This document shows, one piece after another, positions 32,878 to 44,269 of a stretch of 64,000 nucleotides of DNA (position 1 is its first letter; every line of letters begins with the position of its first letter). Made by a program: the position numbers and the translations under genes. The DNA is from Anniella stebbinsi. Lineage: Eukaryota; Chordata; Lepidosauria; Squamata; Anniellidae. Location of the stretch: the NCBI GenBank assembly GCA_029215795.1, contig JARDYH010000002.1, positions 108,932,501-108,996,500 of the forward strand, given 5' to 3'. The notes below the pieces were generated by a model that was given only the letters and a program-made list of their open reading frames with translations, ran no database searches and was not told the DNA's origin.

Positions 32878-33345
32878 ACTATCAATCAATCAACCTTTAT
32901 TTACAGTCAATAGACCGAAGGTATAACATATAAAATATTAAAACCAATTAAAAACCAATAACAGCAATTAAAAGCATAATAAAATGACAGGGGAAACATA
33001 TTGATACCTTACATAAAATATTTATAACTTTAACAGGATCCATTGGTTCAACTATCGACTCTTGCTCTAGTCAGTATAGCCTGATTCAGAAACTTGGCAA
33101 CCTGTTCAGTTATATATTTGTTTGTACCCTGTAATAGAGTAATTAAAAGCGAATCAGTAGATCGGCCCAGTAGGAACTGTGTGATTGGCCACATTAAATC
33201 TACTCTTGCCTGTTGGTAATAGGTACAAGAAAATAAGACATGTTCAATACTCTCTACCTCTATATTATTGCAAGGGCAACATCTATTGTGCCGTGCAACT
33301 ATATTATAGCATGACCTCTGGTTTGCTTAGGCCAGGCAAGGGTGT
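32878..33345 (-). mobile_element. Non-LTR retrotransposon 3' end, antisense
   Basis: It begins with an (ATCA)n tract then ACCTTTATTTACAG, the complement of a LINE tail ending in (TGAT)n. The following AT-rich text looks like a 3' untranslated region. The family cannot be fixed from this piece. Confidence 0.5.
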
Positions 33346-33469
33346 ATGTGGCCTACGGATTAAGCCAAAGCTGCGATTCTTCTCAGTAACTGAGTGAAGA
33401 AGCATCTAGAGTCACAAATCTAATTATGATTAGAGATTATACTATGTAATCTCTAATCATAATGTTCAC

Positions 33470-33620
33470 CCATTGCTGAGGAACGTAGGCAGGAGCATGT
33501 TGTTGCATTCATGTCCTGCTTGTGGGTTTCCCACGGGCAGCTGGTTGTCCACTGTGTGAACAGAATGCTGGACTAGATGGTCCCGGTCTGATCCAGCATG
33601 GCTCTTCTTATGTTCTAATG
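33470..33620 (+). mobile_element. CR1 LINE 3' end fragment
   Basis: Shows the full set of CR1 terminal words: catgtcctgcttgtgggtttcc, ctggttgtccactgtgtgaacag, aatgctggactagatgg and tctgatccagcatggctcttc ending in ttatgttct. 5' truncated. Confidence 0.8.
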
Positions 33621-34725
33621 GGTTCCCTACAGGGTACAGAGAATTACTTTACTCGAGAACTGGGTATATCTGACCCACACTGAAGGAATTTAAACGCTGG
33701 CTAAGAAACTGCTTCTGCTCTGCAGTTTTATTATTCACAAAGCTCGTCACAGAGAAAGGCAGCTTTCATTATTTTGCTTATGTTTCAGTGCGCCACGGGA
33801 CAATGTGGTGCATCATAGGAGATATATGTCGTAATGCGCCAGACACCTTTACCAGCACTATCCCATGAATGTCTATTTAAACATACTGTAAGTCTTACTG
33901 AATTCATGAGATTTATTCCCAGGCAAGGATTGCATAGGTATAGGATTGCATCTGTAGATCATTTTTAAAAAAATCTTTACTTTAAACTTAAATGGAAAGT
34001 ATTTCACTTTAACATTTAAAATGATTTTACCTTGCTTTCTCCTTTGTCATCCACTAACACAGTGGTAACAGCTCTTAAAAACAACCCTAATATAACAGAT
34101 TTTTGTAATATACACAATATGTTCACTTAAACCAAAAAACAACCACAACAAAGATAAATAAAGTATCCCATGCTTGTTTTCCCATAGCTATTTTCTTGCC
34201 TTCAGGGTTCCTAACATTCAAGATCACTTAAGTGATCAATCAGATATATTCTCTTAGCTTCTATCGCAAGCAGTCACTGTATCACTGTGTTTCACTCTCA
34301 ACTGAAATTCTGAATGATTTGCATGACCTTCATTCAGTAGGTTAGAAAAAGCAAACGACAGCAAGTGCCAAATATCTTAAACTACAAGAGGCACAGAGCA
34401 GGTGGGCTAACTTTATAAAAATGCAGAAAATGTTGCACACTGGTATCATCCCAGCCCACCATATGTCTGTAATTCTCAGACCAAATGCTGAACTTTCAGT
34501 GACGCCACTGGACTAAACAGTGGGAAACAGCCGCTAACGGTGCAATCCTATACATGCCTGCTCAGAAGTAAGTCCAATTGTGTTCAGTGGGACTTACTCC
34601 TGTGTGAGCAAGTGTAAGATTGCAGTATAAACAGCCTCTGTTTCCCATTGTGGAAGATAAATACAGAAAGAGAATCATAAACTGAAAGAAGAACACATCA
34701 TACTCTCTACTGCATGAGTGTTACA
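33621..34725. other. Unassigned sequence with one short dispersed repeat
   Basis: A GCAATCC-family repeat is at 34539-34626 (ggtgcaatcctatacatgcc, aagtaagtcc, gggacttactcc). The remainder is AT-rich and unrecognised. Confidence 0.4.
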
Positions 34726-35383
34726 ATCAGGGCTGCCTTTGAAAATGGTCTGGAAACTTCAACTGGTACAAAACAGGGCAGCCAGACTGCTAACAGGGAC
34801 TGGCCAATGAGACCACATTACGCCAGTCCTTTTCCAGCTTCACTGGCTGCCGGTCCAGGTCCGGGCCCAATACAAAGTGCTAGTATTAACATTCAAAGCC
34901 CTAAACGGCTTGGGGCCAGGGTATCTGAAGGAACGCCTGCTCCCTTATGTACCTGCCCAGACCCTAAGATCATCTTCAGGGGTCCTTCTCCATGAGCCCC
35001 TGCCAAAGGAAGTGAGGCAGGTGGCTACCAGGAGGAGGGCCTTCTCTGTTGTGGCACCCCGGCTGTGGAATGAGCTCCCTAGAGAGGTTCGCCTGGCACC
35101 TACATTATACTCTTTTAGATGCTGGGTGAAGACCTTTTTATTTTCTCAGTATTTTTACAGCTTATTAGTCTAATTTTTAACTTTGCTGTTTTAAATTTGT
35201 ATTTTAAATCTATATTGCTGCTTGGATTTATCCTGCTTATGTTCTCATATACTATGTTTTTTATACTGTTGTTGTTTTATATTTTGAGTAATTGTTATGG
35301 TTTTAATTTTTGTGAACTGCCCAGGGAGCTTCGGCTATTGGGCGGTATAAAAATGCAATAAATAAATAAATAAATAAATAAAA
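34726..35383 (+). pseudogene. L2-type LINE 3' end with reverse transcriptase C-terminus
   Basis: The frame at 34877-35173 reads LVLTFKALNGLGPGYL, then RRAFSVVAPRLWNELP and a Phe/Leu-rich end. This is the conserved C-terminal tail of L2/CR1-group ORF2 proteins (reverse transcriptase proteins that copy the LINE RNA at the target site). Upstream, another frame carries the decayed fragment for the preceding residues, so a frameshift is present. After the stop comes the 3' untranslated region with gtgaactgcccagggagc, gggcggtataaaaatg and an (AAAT)n tail at 35350-35383. All 5' parts are missing. It is inactive. Confidence 0.85.
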
Positions 35384-35436
35384 TAGGTCTGTTAGGGTTT
35401 TTTTTTCTTTAGTTATGTGTGTGCCTTCTGGCTGTT

Positions 35437-35580
35437 TAAAGGTGCAATCCTATATATGTTTAGACGAAAAATGTCCCACAATTCCTAGAATTCCACAGCC
35501 AGCATGACTAGCTAGAGAATGCTGAGATTTGTAGGACTTTTTTTGTCTGCCTAAACATGCATAAGATCGTGCCATTAATT
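35437..35580. repeat. Palindromic short repeat, TGTTTAGAC/GTCTGCCTAAAC
   Basis: Left ggtgcaatcctatatatgtttagac and right tctgcctaaacatgcataag are imperfect complements, with internal cccacaattcctag/ctgagatttgtagg words. It resembles a miniature DNA element without visible target duplication. Confidence 0.6.
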
Positions 35581-35584
35581 AATG

Positions 35585-36125
35585 GTGTACTTATTCCCAA
35601 AAGCTCAGCTTTTTAAAGACAATTTAGGTTATATTCACATTGCTTCCGCAAGGGCAGAGAGGAACTACGTGGATTCCATCACTGCCGCTATATAATTTAA
35701 TTCTTTCACTTGGAACTACAGTGTCGTAGAGTTGTCATATTCCAATATCTTATTTCAAAAGTGTAATAACTTCTTTTTAAAATAAAACATTGCTTTTTGT
35801 TTTTCGTTTTGTTTTTTAGTTAAGCATCTTTTCTATTGCTTTGTGCTAATGGTCAGTTTCAGTGAAGGTTTTACCACCACATCTTCTGTATGCTGGTGCT
35901 TCCAAATGGACGTCTCCTAGCAGTACCACTCAAAAGACATTGGCAGCTATCCCGTCTTTTCTTCCTTAATGGAACTTGTTTGTGCAATGAGAAAAAAAGA
36001 CGGAAGGAGATTCAGAGGGCTACAAATAGTAGACAGCATCGTCTGGACAAGGGTTGGGCAGAAAGTAGATCTGGATCTACTGATAGGTCTTTGGGTGATT
36101 TACAATAGATCATCAAGGATTTCTG
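35585..36125. other. Unassigned AT-rich sequence
   Basis: Pyrimidine/adenine tracts; text at 36045-36120 (gggttgggcagaaagtagatc) may be decayed repeat. No gene. Confidence 0.35.
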
Positions 36126-36545
36126 GCTCCCTGCCCGGACCCTAAGAGCATCTTCAGGGGCTCTTCTCCATGAGCCCCTGCCAAAGGCAGTGAGGCAGGT
36201 GGCTACCAGGAGGAGAGCCTTCTCTGCTGTGGCACCCTGGCTGTGAAATAAGCTCCCTAGAGAGGGTCGCCTGGCACCTACGTTATACTCTTTTCAACGC
36301 CAGGTGAAGACCTTTTTATTTTCTGAGTATTTTAGCAGTTTATCATCTTAGTCTTTTAAGTGTGCTACTTTAAATCTGTATAAATCTCTGCATTGCTGCT
36401 CAGTTTTATCCTGGTTGTGCTTTTATGTTGGGTTTTTGTGTTGTGGTCTGTTTTACACAGTAAATTGTATTTGATGGTTTTAATTTTTGTCAACTGCCCA
36501 GAGAGCTTCAGCTGTTGGGCAGTATAGAAATGGCAGTCAAAAAAA
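36126..36545 (+). mobile_element. L2-type LINE 3' end, second copy
   Basis: Collinear with 34960-35350: gcatcttcaggggc, gaggcaggtggctaccaggagg, gagccttctctgctgtggcacc, then the untranslated tail with caactgcccagagagcttcagc. The coding part has a premature stop (gtgaaataagc in place of gtggaatgagc). An (AAAT)n tract lies at 36611-36640. Confidence 0.82.
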
Positions 36546-37131
36546 GCCAAAGGCAAAGGGGTGGAACCAGGGAAAGGTTTAATAAAAAATGATTATAAAA
36601 ATGAAGGTACCAATAAATAAATAAATAAATAAATAAATAACAGCAGCAACAAAATGACACCCCATCATCCCTAAATTATACTGCTGAAGTGAAGAAAGCA
36701 TAGGAAGTAGAATTTTGTGAAGAAGAACTATGAGATCCATTCAATTATGGTACTCAAAACAAATTGCTGGACTCAGAATTCTTTAAGTGTTAGGGTATGT
36801 CTTTAGTGCTAGGACCCAGATGGTGGATCTTAGGGCTCTAGTAAACACACAACACACAACACACACACACACACACACAAAAGATCCCGCAAGCCTGAAG
36901 TCTGCCCACACCTGCTGTGGACCCTCTGTAAAATTCTGTAAATGCCGCAGGGCAACTGCACAATGAAAGTCTCATCTGGAAGCACGCTGTGTGTGAACTA
37001 GGCCTTTGTCCTCCTTGTATTAACATGTCAAGTCTTCCCAACTTAGACTTCAATGAGCATGATAGGAGTGTTGCAGTTTCTCTGTGTTTCATTCTCTCTA
37101 GAATGCTTAACGTTAGTTAGGGCCAGTGCAG
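36546..37131. other. Unassigned sequence with (AC)n tract
   Basis: (AC)n with interruptions at 36845-36880 and the AAAT tract at 36611-36640; otherwise unrecognised. Confidence 0.4.
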
Positions 37132-39667
37132 TAGCGTGACCATATTTTGGAAACCAAAAAGGAGGACAACATGGTCAGCCCCAAGGGGCTGTCCCCACCA
37201 ACATGTCCGCCCACAAGGGGCATGTCCAGCATTGGGGGGGGGGCACCTGAACATAGCCTTGGTCACATGTCTGATTTTACAGCACACAATTAAGACAAAC
37301 CTGTTCTACATAACATCTTAATGTTAAAATTACTGAAATAGCAGGTGAGACATCCAATGTATCTGAAATTAACTTCACTCACTCCTTCTTTTGTAGCTTT
37401 TGCTGTACTTTGTTGCTATAGTCTGTGTGATACATTCTCCCCTTCCCTCAAATATCTTTTCTGATTGTATCCTCACTCCACTGCAAGCTGCTGCTGAACA
37501 GGGCTTGCTGCTGGCTGGATGGATGGCTTTTTATTTTTAAAGTTCAATTTTTAAAAAAACTTGTGTATGATTGTCACAAGTTTCTCTACTCTAACCTTAG
37601 GGTGGGTGTTGTGGGCGGCAGACACTACTTCTCACTTCTATATATTAGCTTTTCAAGGCTTTTGCATTGGCACCACTTTTCACATCCAGACTTCGAACTC
37701 CTGTCTACTTCCTGCACAAACATGCAATTCTGAGACCCTCTTTCTAATGCCCTGTGTTACATGCCAGCACTGTGGGGCTAAGTTACAACAGGTGTCTCTG
37801 GGTTGTCTGTGCAGCCTCTGTTGTCTCTCTCTCTCTCTAAGTCTTTGCAGCCAAACCAAAGCCTCCAGCCTCAAACAGTCAATCTCCCTCCCTCTTCCAA
37901 AGTTTCCCAACAGTCCAGCCAGACTGCACACTTGTACTCTGTAGCCAGGGGAAAGGGCACCAGCTTATTGCTTGGTCATGTCTGGTGACTCTAACTTTAA
38001 AAACCACCACCGCTGCCAGCTGCCTCTGCCTGCACCAACACTGGACTCTGAGATCCTCTTAAAAGGCTGTGTGTGGCATGCCAGCCTCTCAGGGCTCAGC
38101 TACAGCAATCTCTGACTTGTGTCTTCAGCCTAACACTGTCTCTAAGAGATACGCCAGCCAGCCAAAGCCACAAATTTATCTATTTTTCTCTGATACGCAT
38201 TTCATACATTCTGCACATGCCAGCAGTGCAGACAGCTTCTAGCTCACAAGTGAACAAAGGGAAGTTGGGAAGGGAAGGGGCAGTGAAGAAAAGCAATGAA
38301 GCAAAGCAGTGACATGCCAGGTTCCAACATCCGCATGAACAGAACATCTGCAAAGTTGAGAGCCTCTCTCTCGACTGGCACCTCACTGTTGGTTGTGATA
38401 GTTTTTCTCTAAGGATGACCCTTCATCACCCATGATATGGAACTCTGAGACAAAGGCCTCTGTCCCATTCTGTTTTGCCCTGTGGGCTGCTTTGACTGAC
38501 CTCTCCTTTCCCACATTTTGATCTGTGGATGCCTCGCCTCTGCTGAGCTCCAGGTGCCCGGCTGCCCACCAAATCTGCAACAGGAAAGGTGACCTGCTTG
38601 CCCAGCACTTCTTAGCTAAAAACTTGAGATCCCTTTGATGCCAAGGGCTGAAACTGCTCAAGGTGCAAGACCCCAAAGAGGAGGTTGGACAACCTGAGTT
38701 TGAAGGGTATGGCTCCAGTGTGATTTTTAAAAAAAATAATTTTAAAACCTCAAATTTTTTTTTAAAAAATCCTAAAAATCAACAGATAAACAGATCTGCT
38801 TGAAACGTGGCATGGCTATATCCCTACTTTAGATCTATCATGATGCTAAATTTCATCTCCTTATTTTTAAAAATGATGGTTTTAAAAATGATAAATTTAA
38901 AACCTCAATTTTTTTTAAAAAAATCCTAAAACTCAAGGGATGAAGGGATCTACTTCAAACATGGCATGGCAAAAACCCTACCTAAGATCTATCATGGTGC
39001 CAAGTTTCATCTTTTTATCTTTAATAATGATGTTATTTTTTTTTAAAAAAAAAATTAAAACCTCAAACTTAAAAAAAAAATCCTAAAAAATCAACGAATG
39101 AATGGATATGCTTCAAACATGGCATTGCTAAAGCCCTACCTAAGTGCTATCATGTTGCCAAGTTTCATCTCTTTATCTTTAAAAATGATGGTTTTTTTTT
39201 AAAAAAAAATTAAAACCTCAATTTTAAAAAAAAAATCCTAAAAATCAACGGATGAACAGACTGGCTTGAAACCTGGCATGGCAAAAACCCTACCTGAGAT
39301 CTATCATGGTGCCAAGTTTCATCTTTTTATCTTTAATAATTATGTTTTTTAAAAATATATTAATTTTAAAACCTCAAACTTTAAAAAAAAATCCTAAAAA
39401 ATCATTGGATGAATGGATCTGCTTCAAACATGCCATTGCTAAAGCCCTACTTAAGAGCTATCATGTTGCCAAGTTTCATCTCTTTATCTTTAAAAATGAC
39501 AGAGCTGTGAGCATTTTTGTTAATTTTCATTGACTATAAAGTAGAGCTGCCCTTTGGGGGGGGGGGAGGATGGGAAAAATCCGGATTTTTCTTCATATCC
39601 CCCCTTCCCGGATTTGTTACCACAACTCCTGACATGTCCTGGTTTTTCCTCACATATGGTCACCCTA
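37132..39667. mobile_element. Large non-autonomous element with TAGSGTGACCATAT ends and tandem array
   Basis: Left TAGCGTGACCATATTTTGG and right CATATGGTCACCCTA form an inverted pair matching at about 14 of 15 terminal bases. They also share the TAGGSTGACC start of the 320-bp palindromes at 20454 and 43039. The 2.5-kb interior has no transposase that I recognise; 37560-38680 is of unknown nature, and 38725-39510 is a five-unit tandem array. No 8-bp duplication is visible (CAGTGCAG versus TGAGAGGT), so the pairing of these two ends could be accidental. Confidence 0.5.
38725..39510. repeat. Five-unit tandem repeat, period about 156 bp
   Basis: The anchor word AAAACCTCAA recurs near 38744, 38899, 39057, 39212 and 39368, giving periods of 155, 158, 155 and 156. 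Each unit has an A/T-tract part (AAAATCCTAAAAATCAAC) and a more complex part (catggcatggc, ctaccta, gccaagtttcatc, tttatcttt). Adjacent units differ by about 10-15 percent by eye. Confidence 0.9.
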
Positions 39668-39840
39668 TGAGAGGTGCTTCTTGTGGGAATGTTGATTTTA
39701 AAAGGTACTCAGAACATATATGAATATAGTAAGATTCCTATTGTAGGTAGCAAGGAAAGGCCAGGTTTCCTTTGCACTAACCAAAAGAGAAAATTATAAC
39801 AAGATACATGCCTGTTACCCTAAAACACCCCCCTCCTCAG

Positions 39841-41406
39841 TAGGGATGTGCACTGGATCGGACCCGATCCACGATCCGAGTCCGGTCCAGTGGGAAATCG
39901 GATAAATTATCCGATTTCCGATCCCGCAGCTGGATCGGCCGATCCAATCCGAACCGGTCCGAAAAAGCTCCGAACCGGTTCGGCGGATCGGCGGATCGGC
40001 GGGCGCCCACTGGCGCCCACCGCCGCTTCCATTGGCGGGCGCCAGCGGGCGCCCGCCGATGAAAGTGGACAGCGGGGGGGGGGAGGAGGGGGGCACTTAC
40101 CTTCTCGGCCCGGTGGCTCCCGTCCGGCGCCGGCGCCTACTACTACTAGCAGGCTCCGCGGCCTGCTCTAGGGTGGCGCGCCGGGTGATGTCATCACCCG
40201 GCGCGCTACTCTAGAGCAGGCCGCGGAGCCTGCTGGTAGTAGTAGGCGCCGGCGCCGGACGGGAGCCACCGGGCCGGGAAGGTAAGGAGGGGGTGCGTGG
40301 AGGGGAGGAGGGGGCGCGCGGAGGGGGGAGGGGGGCCCTTACCTTTCCGGCCCGGCGGCTCCCGTCCGGCGCCGGCGCCTACTACTCCCAGCAGGCTCCG
40401 CGGCCTGCTCTAGGATGGCGCGCCGGGTGATGTCATCACCCGGCGCGCTACTCTAGAGCAGGCCGCGGAGCCTGCTGAAAGTAGTAGGCGCCGGCGCCGG
40501 ACGGGAGCCGCCGGGCCGGAAAGGTAAGGAGGGGGTGCGTGGAGGGGAGGAGGGGGCGCGCGGAGGGGGGAGGGGGGCCCTTACCTTTCCGGCCCGGCGG
40601 CTCCCGTCCGGCGCCGGCGCCTACTATTCCCAGCAGGCTCCGCGGCCTGCTCTAGGATGGCGCGCCGGGTGATGTCATCACCCGGCGCGCTACTCTAGAG
40701 CAGGCCGCGGAGCCTGCTGGAAGTAGTAGGCGCCGGCGCCGGACGGGAGCCGCCGGGCCGGAAAGGTAAGGAGGGGGTGCGTGGAGGGGAGGAGGGGGCG
40801 CGCGGAGGGGGGAGGGGGGAGGGGGGCCCTTACCTGCCCGGCCCGGCGGCTCCCGTCCGGCGCCGGCGCCTACTACTACCAGCAGGCTCCGCGGCCTGCT
40901 CCAGGGTGGCGCGCCGGGTGATGTCATCACCCGGCGCGCTACTCGAGAGTAGGCCGCGGAGCCCGCTGGTAGTAGCCGCCGGCGCCGGACGTGCCGAGAA
41001 GGTAAGTGGCGGGGAAGGGGGCTTACCCCCCCCCGGAGCCGTCCGCTTCTATCCGCTGGCGCCCGCGGGCGCCAGCGGATGGAAGCAGGCGGCCCCAGGG
41101 GGGGTAGGGAGCGCGGGGGAGGGGGTTTACCTGCCGGGGCCGTCCACAGCGGACGGCCCCGGGGGGGGGGAGGGAGTTAGGCCCCCCCTTACCCACCCGC
41201 CGCCATTTTTTCCTCATAGACTTGCATTGCAATGCAAGTCTATGGGGAAAAAAATGGCGGCCGATCCAAAAATGTACGATTTTTGGGTCGGGATCGGACT
41301 CGATCCGGTCCGGGGGGCCTCCGATTTTGTCCGAACCGGTCCGGGACAAAATTGGAGGTCCCGATCCGGGTCCCGATCCGATCCGGGGGGTCCGTGCACA
41401 CCCCTA
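39841..41406 (-). mobile_element. Palindromic hAT element, TAGGGGTGTGCAC family, copy D, internally amplified
   Basis: Ends TAGGGATGTGCAC and GTGCACACCCCTA with identical 8-bp duplications CTCCTCAG (39833-39840 and 41407-41414). It is the longest copy (1566 bp), in the same orientation as copy C. The centre holds four consecutive GC-rich units; their cttacc starts lie near 40094, 40336, 40578 and 40827. Each is an inverted-arm structure around GTGATGTCATCACC. It then continues with the standard family end: CATAGACT...AGTCTATG palindrome at 41216-41245 and a CTCCGATTTTGTCC hairpin. Very CpG-rich. No transposase. Confidence 0.95.
40085..41000. repeat. Four tandem palindromic units of 242-249 bp inside copy D
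   Basis: Each unit reads cttacctt(t/c)ccggcccg, the arm ctcccgtccggcgccggcg, ctactact, gcaggctccgcggcctgctc, the centre GTGATGTCATCACC and then the complementary arms ending ggaaaggtaagg. Spacing is 242, 242 and 249 bp. The middle two units are nearly identical, including gcgtggaggggaggag, pointing to recent duplication. Confidence 0.9.
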
Positions 41407-41414
41407 CTCCTCAG

Positions 41415-43030
41415 TATAGATCTGGGAAATCTCTTATTTATTCCCAAGGAAACATTATGAACAGGGAGATGTTGATTGGGATCCAGGATCAAGAATCACC
41501 AGTAACAATTCTCCGTGAATAAGGCAATTGCTAATTGAATCCAAGCCATTCCTTGGGTTGTTATAATCCGTGTGTCTGGCTCCAGTGCATTTTCTAATGA
41601 GGTCCAAGTGTAACTCTGCTAGTGAGGAGAAAAGAGACTGGCCTCATTCTTTGACTGCTGTTTCATCCTGTCGCTTTCTAGTTCCTGCTTGGTGGGTTAT
41701 TTTTCAATAGCAGGCAATGCACAATCAATACAGCTAAGCATCGTATTAGAAACTCAAGGTTCTTAATAAAAAGAAGCCCATTCGCCACTGCAAAACAGTG
41801 ACAGGCTCCAAGGCCACCTATTCTCCAAGATCAGAGAAAGACTCAGCCCTGGGAAAAAAATGCATTGTAAAGCTGAACATGGCACAGGACTGTACATGCC
41901 ATTTCCACAGACCCTTGTTCATCTCCCAAAGGTTTCAAATGTGGCTTTTTTATTTTGATTTTTTTTTATGTATTTATTTTTTACAGTTCCTAGACAACGA
42001 TGCCTGGTCCCCCACTGGAGTGCTTTCAGACTGCGGAACGGGACAATCGCCAGCCACAGCTCCAATAGACTTTTTTGTCAAGTTGCGTCCACATTTTGCC
42101 AAGGTTTTTGCCTCCTCTCCAAGCATGGAGAGATCAAAGGAGCTGAAAGGTGTTCCGAGCCATCTTCGCACACAAAGGTGTTGCATACAGTCAGACTCTA
42201 CAGCACCATGTTCGGCAGTGTTGGAAGTTCTCCCTCAGGCTCGGCTGTAATATTGGATGCGAGGAATGGTGAACGGCAGCAGGTAGATTCTCAGGAATCC
42301 AGGGTGGAGACAGATGTAGCGTTTCAAGAACAGCCACAGTGGGCTTGTTAGCCAGACTGTGAGCTGAACTTTCATTCTAAATGCAACATGGCAGGAGATC
42401 AAGCACCGAAACGCACCCTCCCCCCATTTTGCCTTTCCCCTTGTAAATTGGGCAGGTGAATCACTGGACACTTTGTTTGTTTTATATGTATGTGCATTCA
42501 TCCTTCATCTTCTGTTTCTGCTTATTTCATATCCAGGCACAGTGAATTAATTGCACTGCCCCCTTAAATACAACACAGTCAGCGGACTCCCCTTCCCTAA
42601 TAGAATCCCTACTTCAGACCTACATTAAGAGCCCCGCCAAAGAGCTGCATAGAACCCTCTAAATAAACCGCTTAAGGTTGCAATCCTAAAAAAAAAAGTT
42701 ATGGGAGGAGGGGTAACCCCAGTGAATATAGTGGGACTTCCTTCATTGTAAACATGCATAAGACTGCACTGCAAGTTGCCTACAACTGTTAGAGCCTCAA
42801 GTCCATAGCCACGGTACAATAAATAACACATTGTTTGTTTGTTTGTTTGTTTGTTTGTTTGTTTGTTTCTGTACATCATAAACCTGCTCTGGGGGTTGGG
42901 AGGGAGGAAAAGGTTGATGCATTCAAAAGTGCTAGCCCATTGCTGGACCTTTTTTCATATTGAAGTTGCATAATTCTAAAAACTTGCAGAAATAACTTTG
43001 TTCATTGCATGTGTTTAAATTTTAAACTCA
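41415..43030. other. Unassigned sequence; weak exon-like block at 41987-42250
   Basis: An acceptor-like tract (T-rich, then TTTACAG at 41980-41986) precedes an open frame to 42250 that reads FLDNDAWSPTGVLSDCGTGQ at its start. No family is recognised, no convincing donor follows (the best is CAGGTAGAT near 42279) and no neighbouring exon was found. A GCAATCC-family repeat is at 42672-42778 and a (TTTG)n tract at 42832-42868. Confidence 0.3.
42832..42868. repeat. (TTTG)n microsatellite
   Basis: About nine uninterrupted TTTG units. Confidence 0.92.
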
Positions 43031-43038
43031 TCCCCAAC

Positions 43039-43356
43039 TAGGGTGACCAGATAAAACCCAGGTCAGGGCTCATGTAACTTTAACAGTTGTAGAGAAAAGG
43101 GAATTTCAGCCAGTGTCATTTGTATGCAATTAGTTCCTGGTGAAATTCCCTCCATCACAACAGTTAAAGTTGCAGGGGCCCTGCTTTCTTTTGTATATGG
43201 TCACTCTAGTATAGTGCCTGCACCTTTAACTGTTGTGATGAAGAGGGAATTTCACCACGAAGTAATTGCATACAAATGACACGGGCTGAAATTTCTTTTT
43301 CTCTACAACTGTTAAAGTTACATGAGCCCTGACCTGGATTTTGTCTGGTCACCCTA
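43039..43356. mobile_element. Complete TAGGGTGACC palindromic hAT-like element
   Basis: Ends TAGGGTGACCAGAT and GTCTGGTCACCCTA are inverted; the flanking octamers TCCCCAAC and CCCCCAAT agree at 6 of 8 positions. The interior is the same palindrome as 20454-20773. The outer 40 bases differ from that copy (aaaacccaggtcagg in place of gaaaaggaggacagg), marking a subfamily. Length 318 bp. Confidence 0.82.
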
Positions 43357-43364
43357 CCCCCAAT

Positions 43365-44250
43365 CCCTCACATATTGCTTTGTTTAGGAAGTTGTTTCAC
43401 TGCAGAATTAAGATCAGAGCTCTACATGGATTATTTTCCTTTCTTTCCTTTCTGTACTTTCCGTTACATAACCGCTAGGTGGCGCTGTAGTATGGCGGAA
43501 TAATGTAACCACATTGTGGGACTACCGCTTTGTTTTGCTTTCACAAAAAATACTGAATTTTTGTCTCTCCAGACGCCCCCATGAAATTGCTTTTAAAAAC
43601 AGAAGGTGAAATTGGATGGCGGCAACATCTTCTAAAGCACCCATGAACAAGTGTGAATGAGGAATGATGAGTGCAAAATAAAAGCCTCGTCTAGAAAATC
43701 TCATAGATTTTCCAACATACAAAGAGATTCTTCCTTTCTGAATAACAAAGGTCAGTAATAATGAATAGAGTGATAAGTAAAAACCAGATATTTATCAGCA
43801 CATCTTTTAAAGGTCTGATTAAAATAGCATCAAGTCATTAAAATCATCTTTGCATTTTAAGTATTCTATAACAGAGGAATAGCAGGGTATTTAATATGCT
43901 ACTGTAGAGGTCAGATTCAAATCTTTACTGTACTACAGGTTATCTTGGGAGACTCTGAAATACTTCTCCTTACCTGCTACTTGGTGGGATTATTGTTAGT
44001 CCAGCATCAATTTTACAAAATGCATCACTGTAATAAATGATGCATTTGCCTGAATCAACATTAATCCCAAAGGCAGAAGTCAGTCTTAGTTGTGGCAATG
44101 GAAACATTTAGAAAGTGTCCTTTCTACCAAAAGACACACCTGCAATATGGAGATTGGAAAGCATTGAGAATGGATAGAGAAAGTCCTGTGCCAAAATTAA
44201 CAATGATGGACAATTTCTGCTGGGGACTTGAATTGTCTTTGTTTTTTAGA
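43365..44250. other. Unassigned AT-rich sequence
   Basis: No gene or shared repeat recognised. Confidence 0.4.
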
Positions 44251-44269
44251 TTACTCTAAAACTACATTT

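Noticed and set aside
37132..37255. TSD for the 2.5-kb TAGSGTGACC element
   Set aside because: The flanking octamers do not match (CAGTGCAG versus TGAGAGGT), so no duplication is claimed and the element borders are kept at moderate confidence.
38725..39510. CRISPR array
   Set aside because: Units are about 156 bp, adjacent without unique spacers, and A/T-tract rich; the sequence is from a vertebrate genome. It is a tandem repeat.
40777..41460. 227-codon plus-strand frame as a protein
   Set aside because: It runs through the tandem palindrome units and out of the element end; composition is Arg/Gly/Pro-rich and it has no domain.
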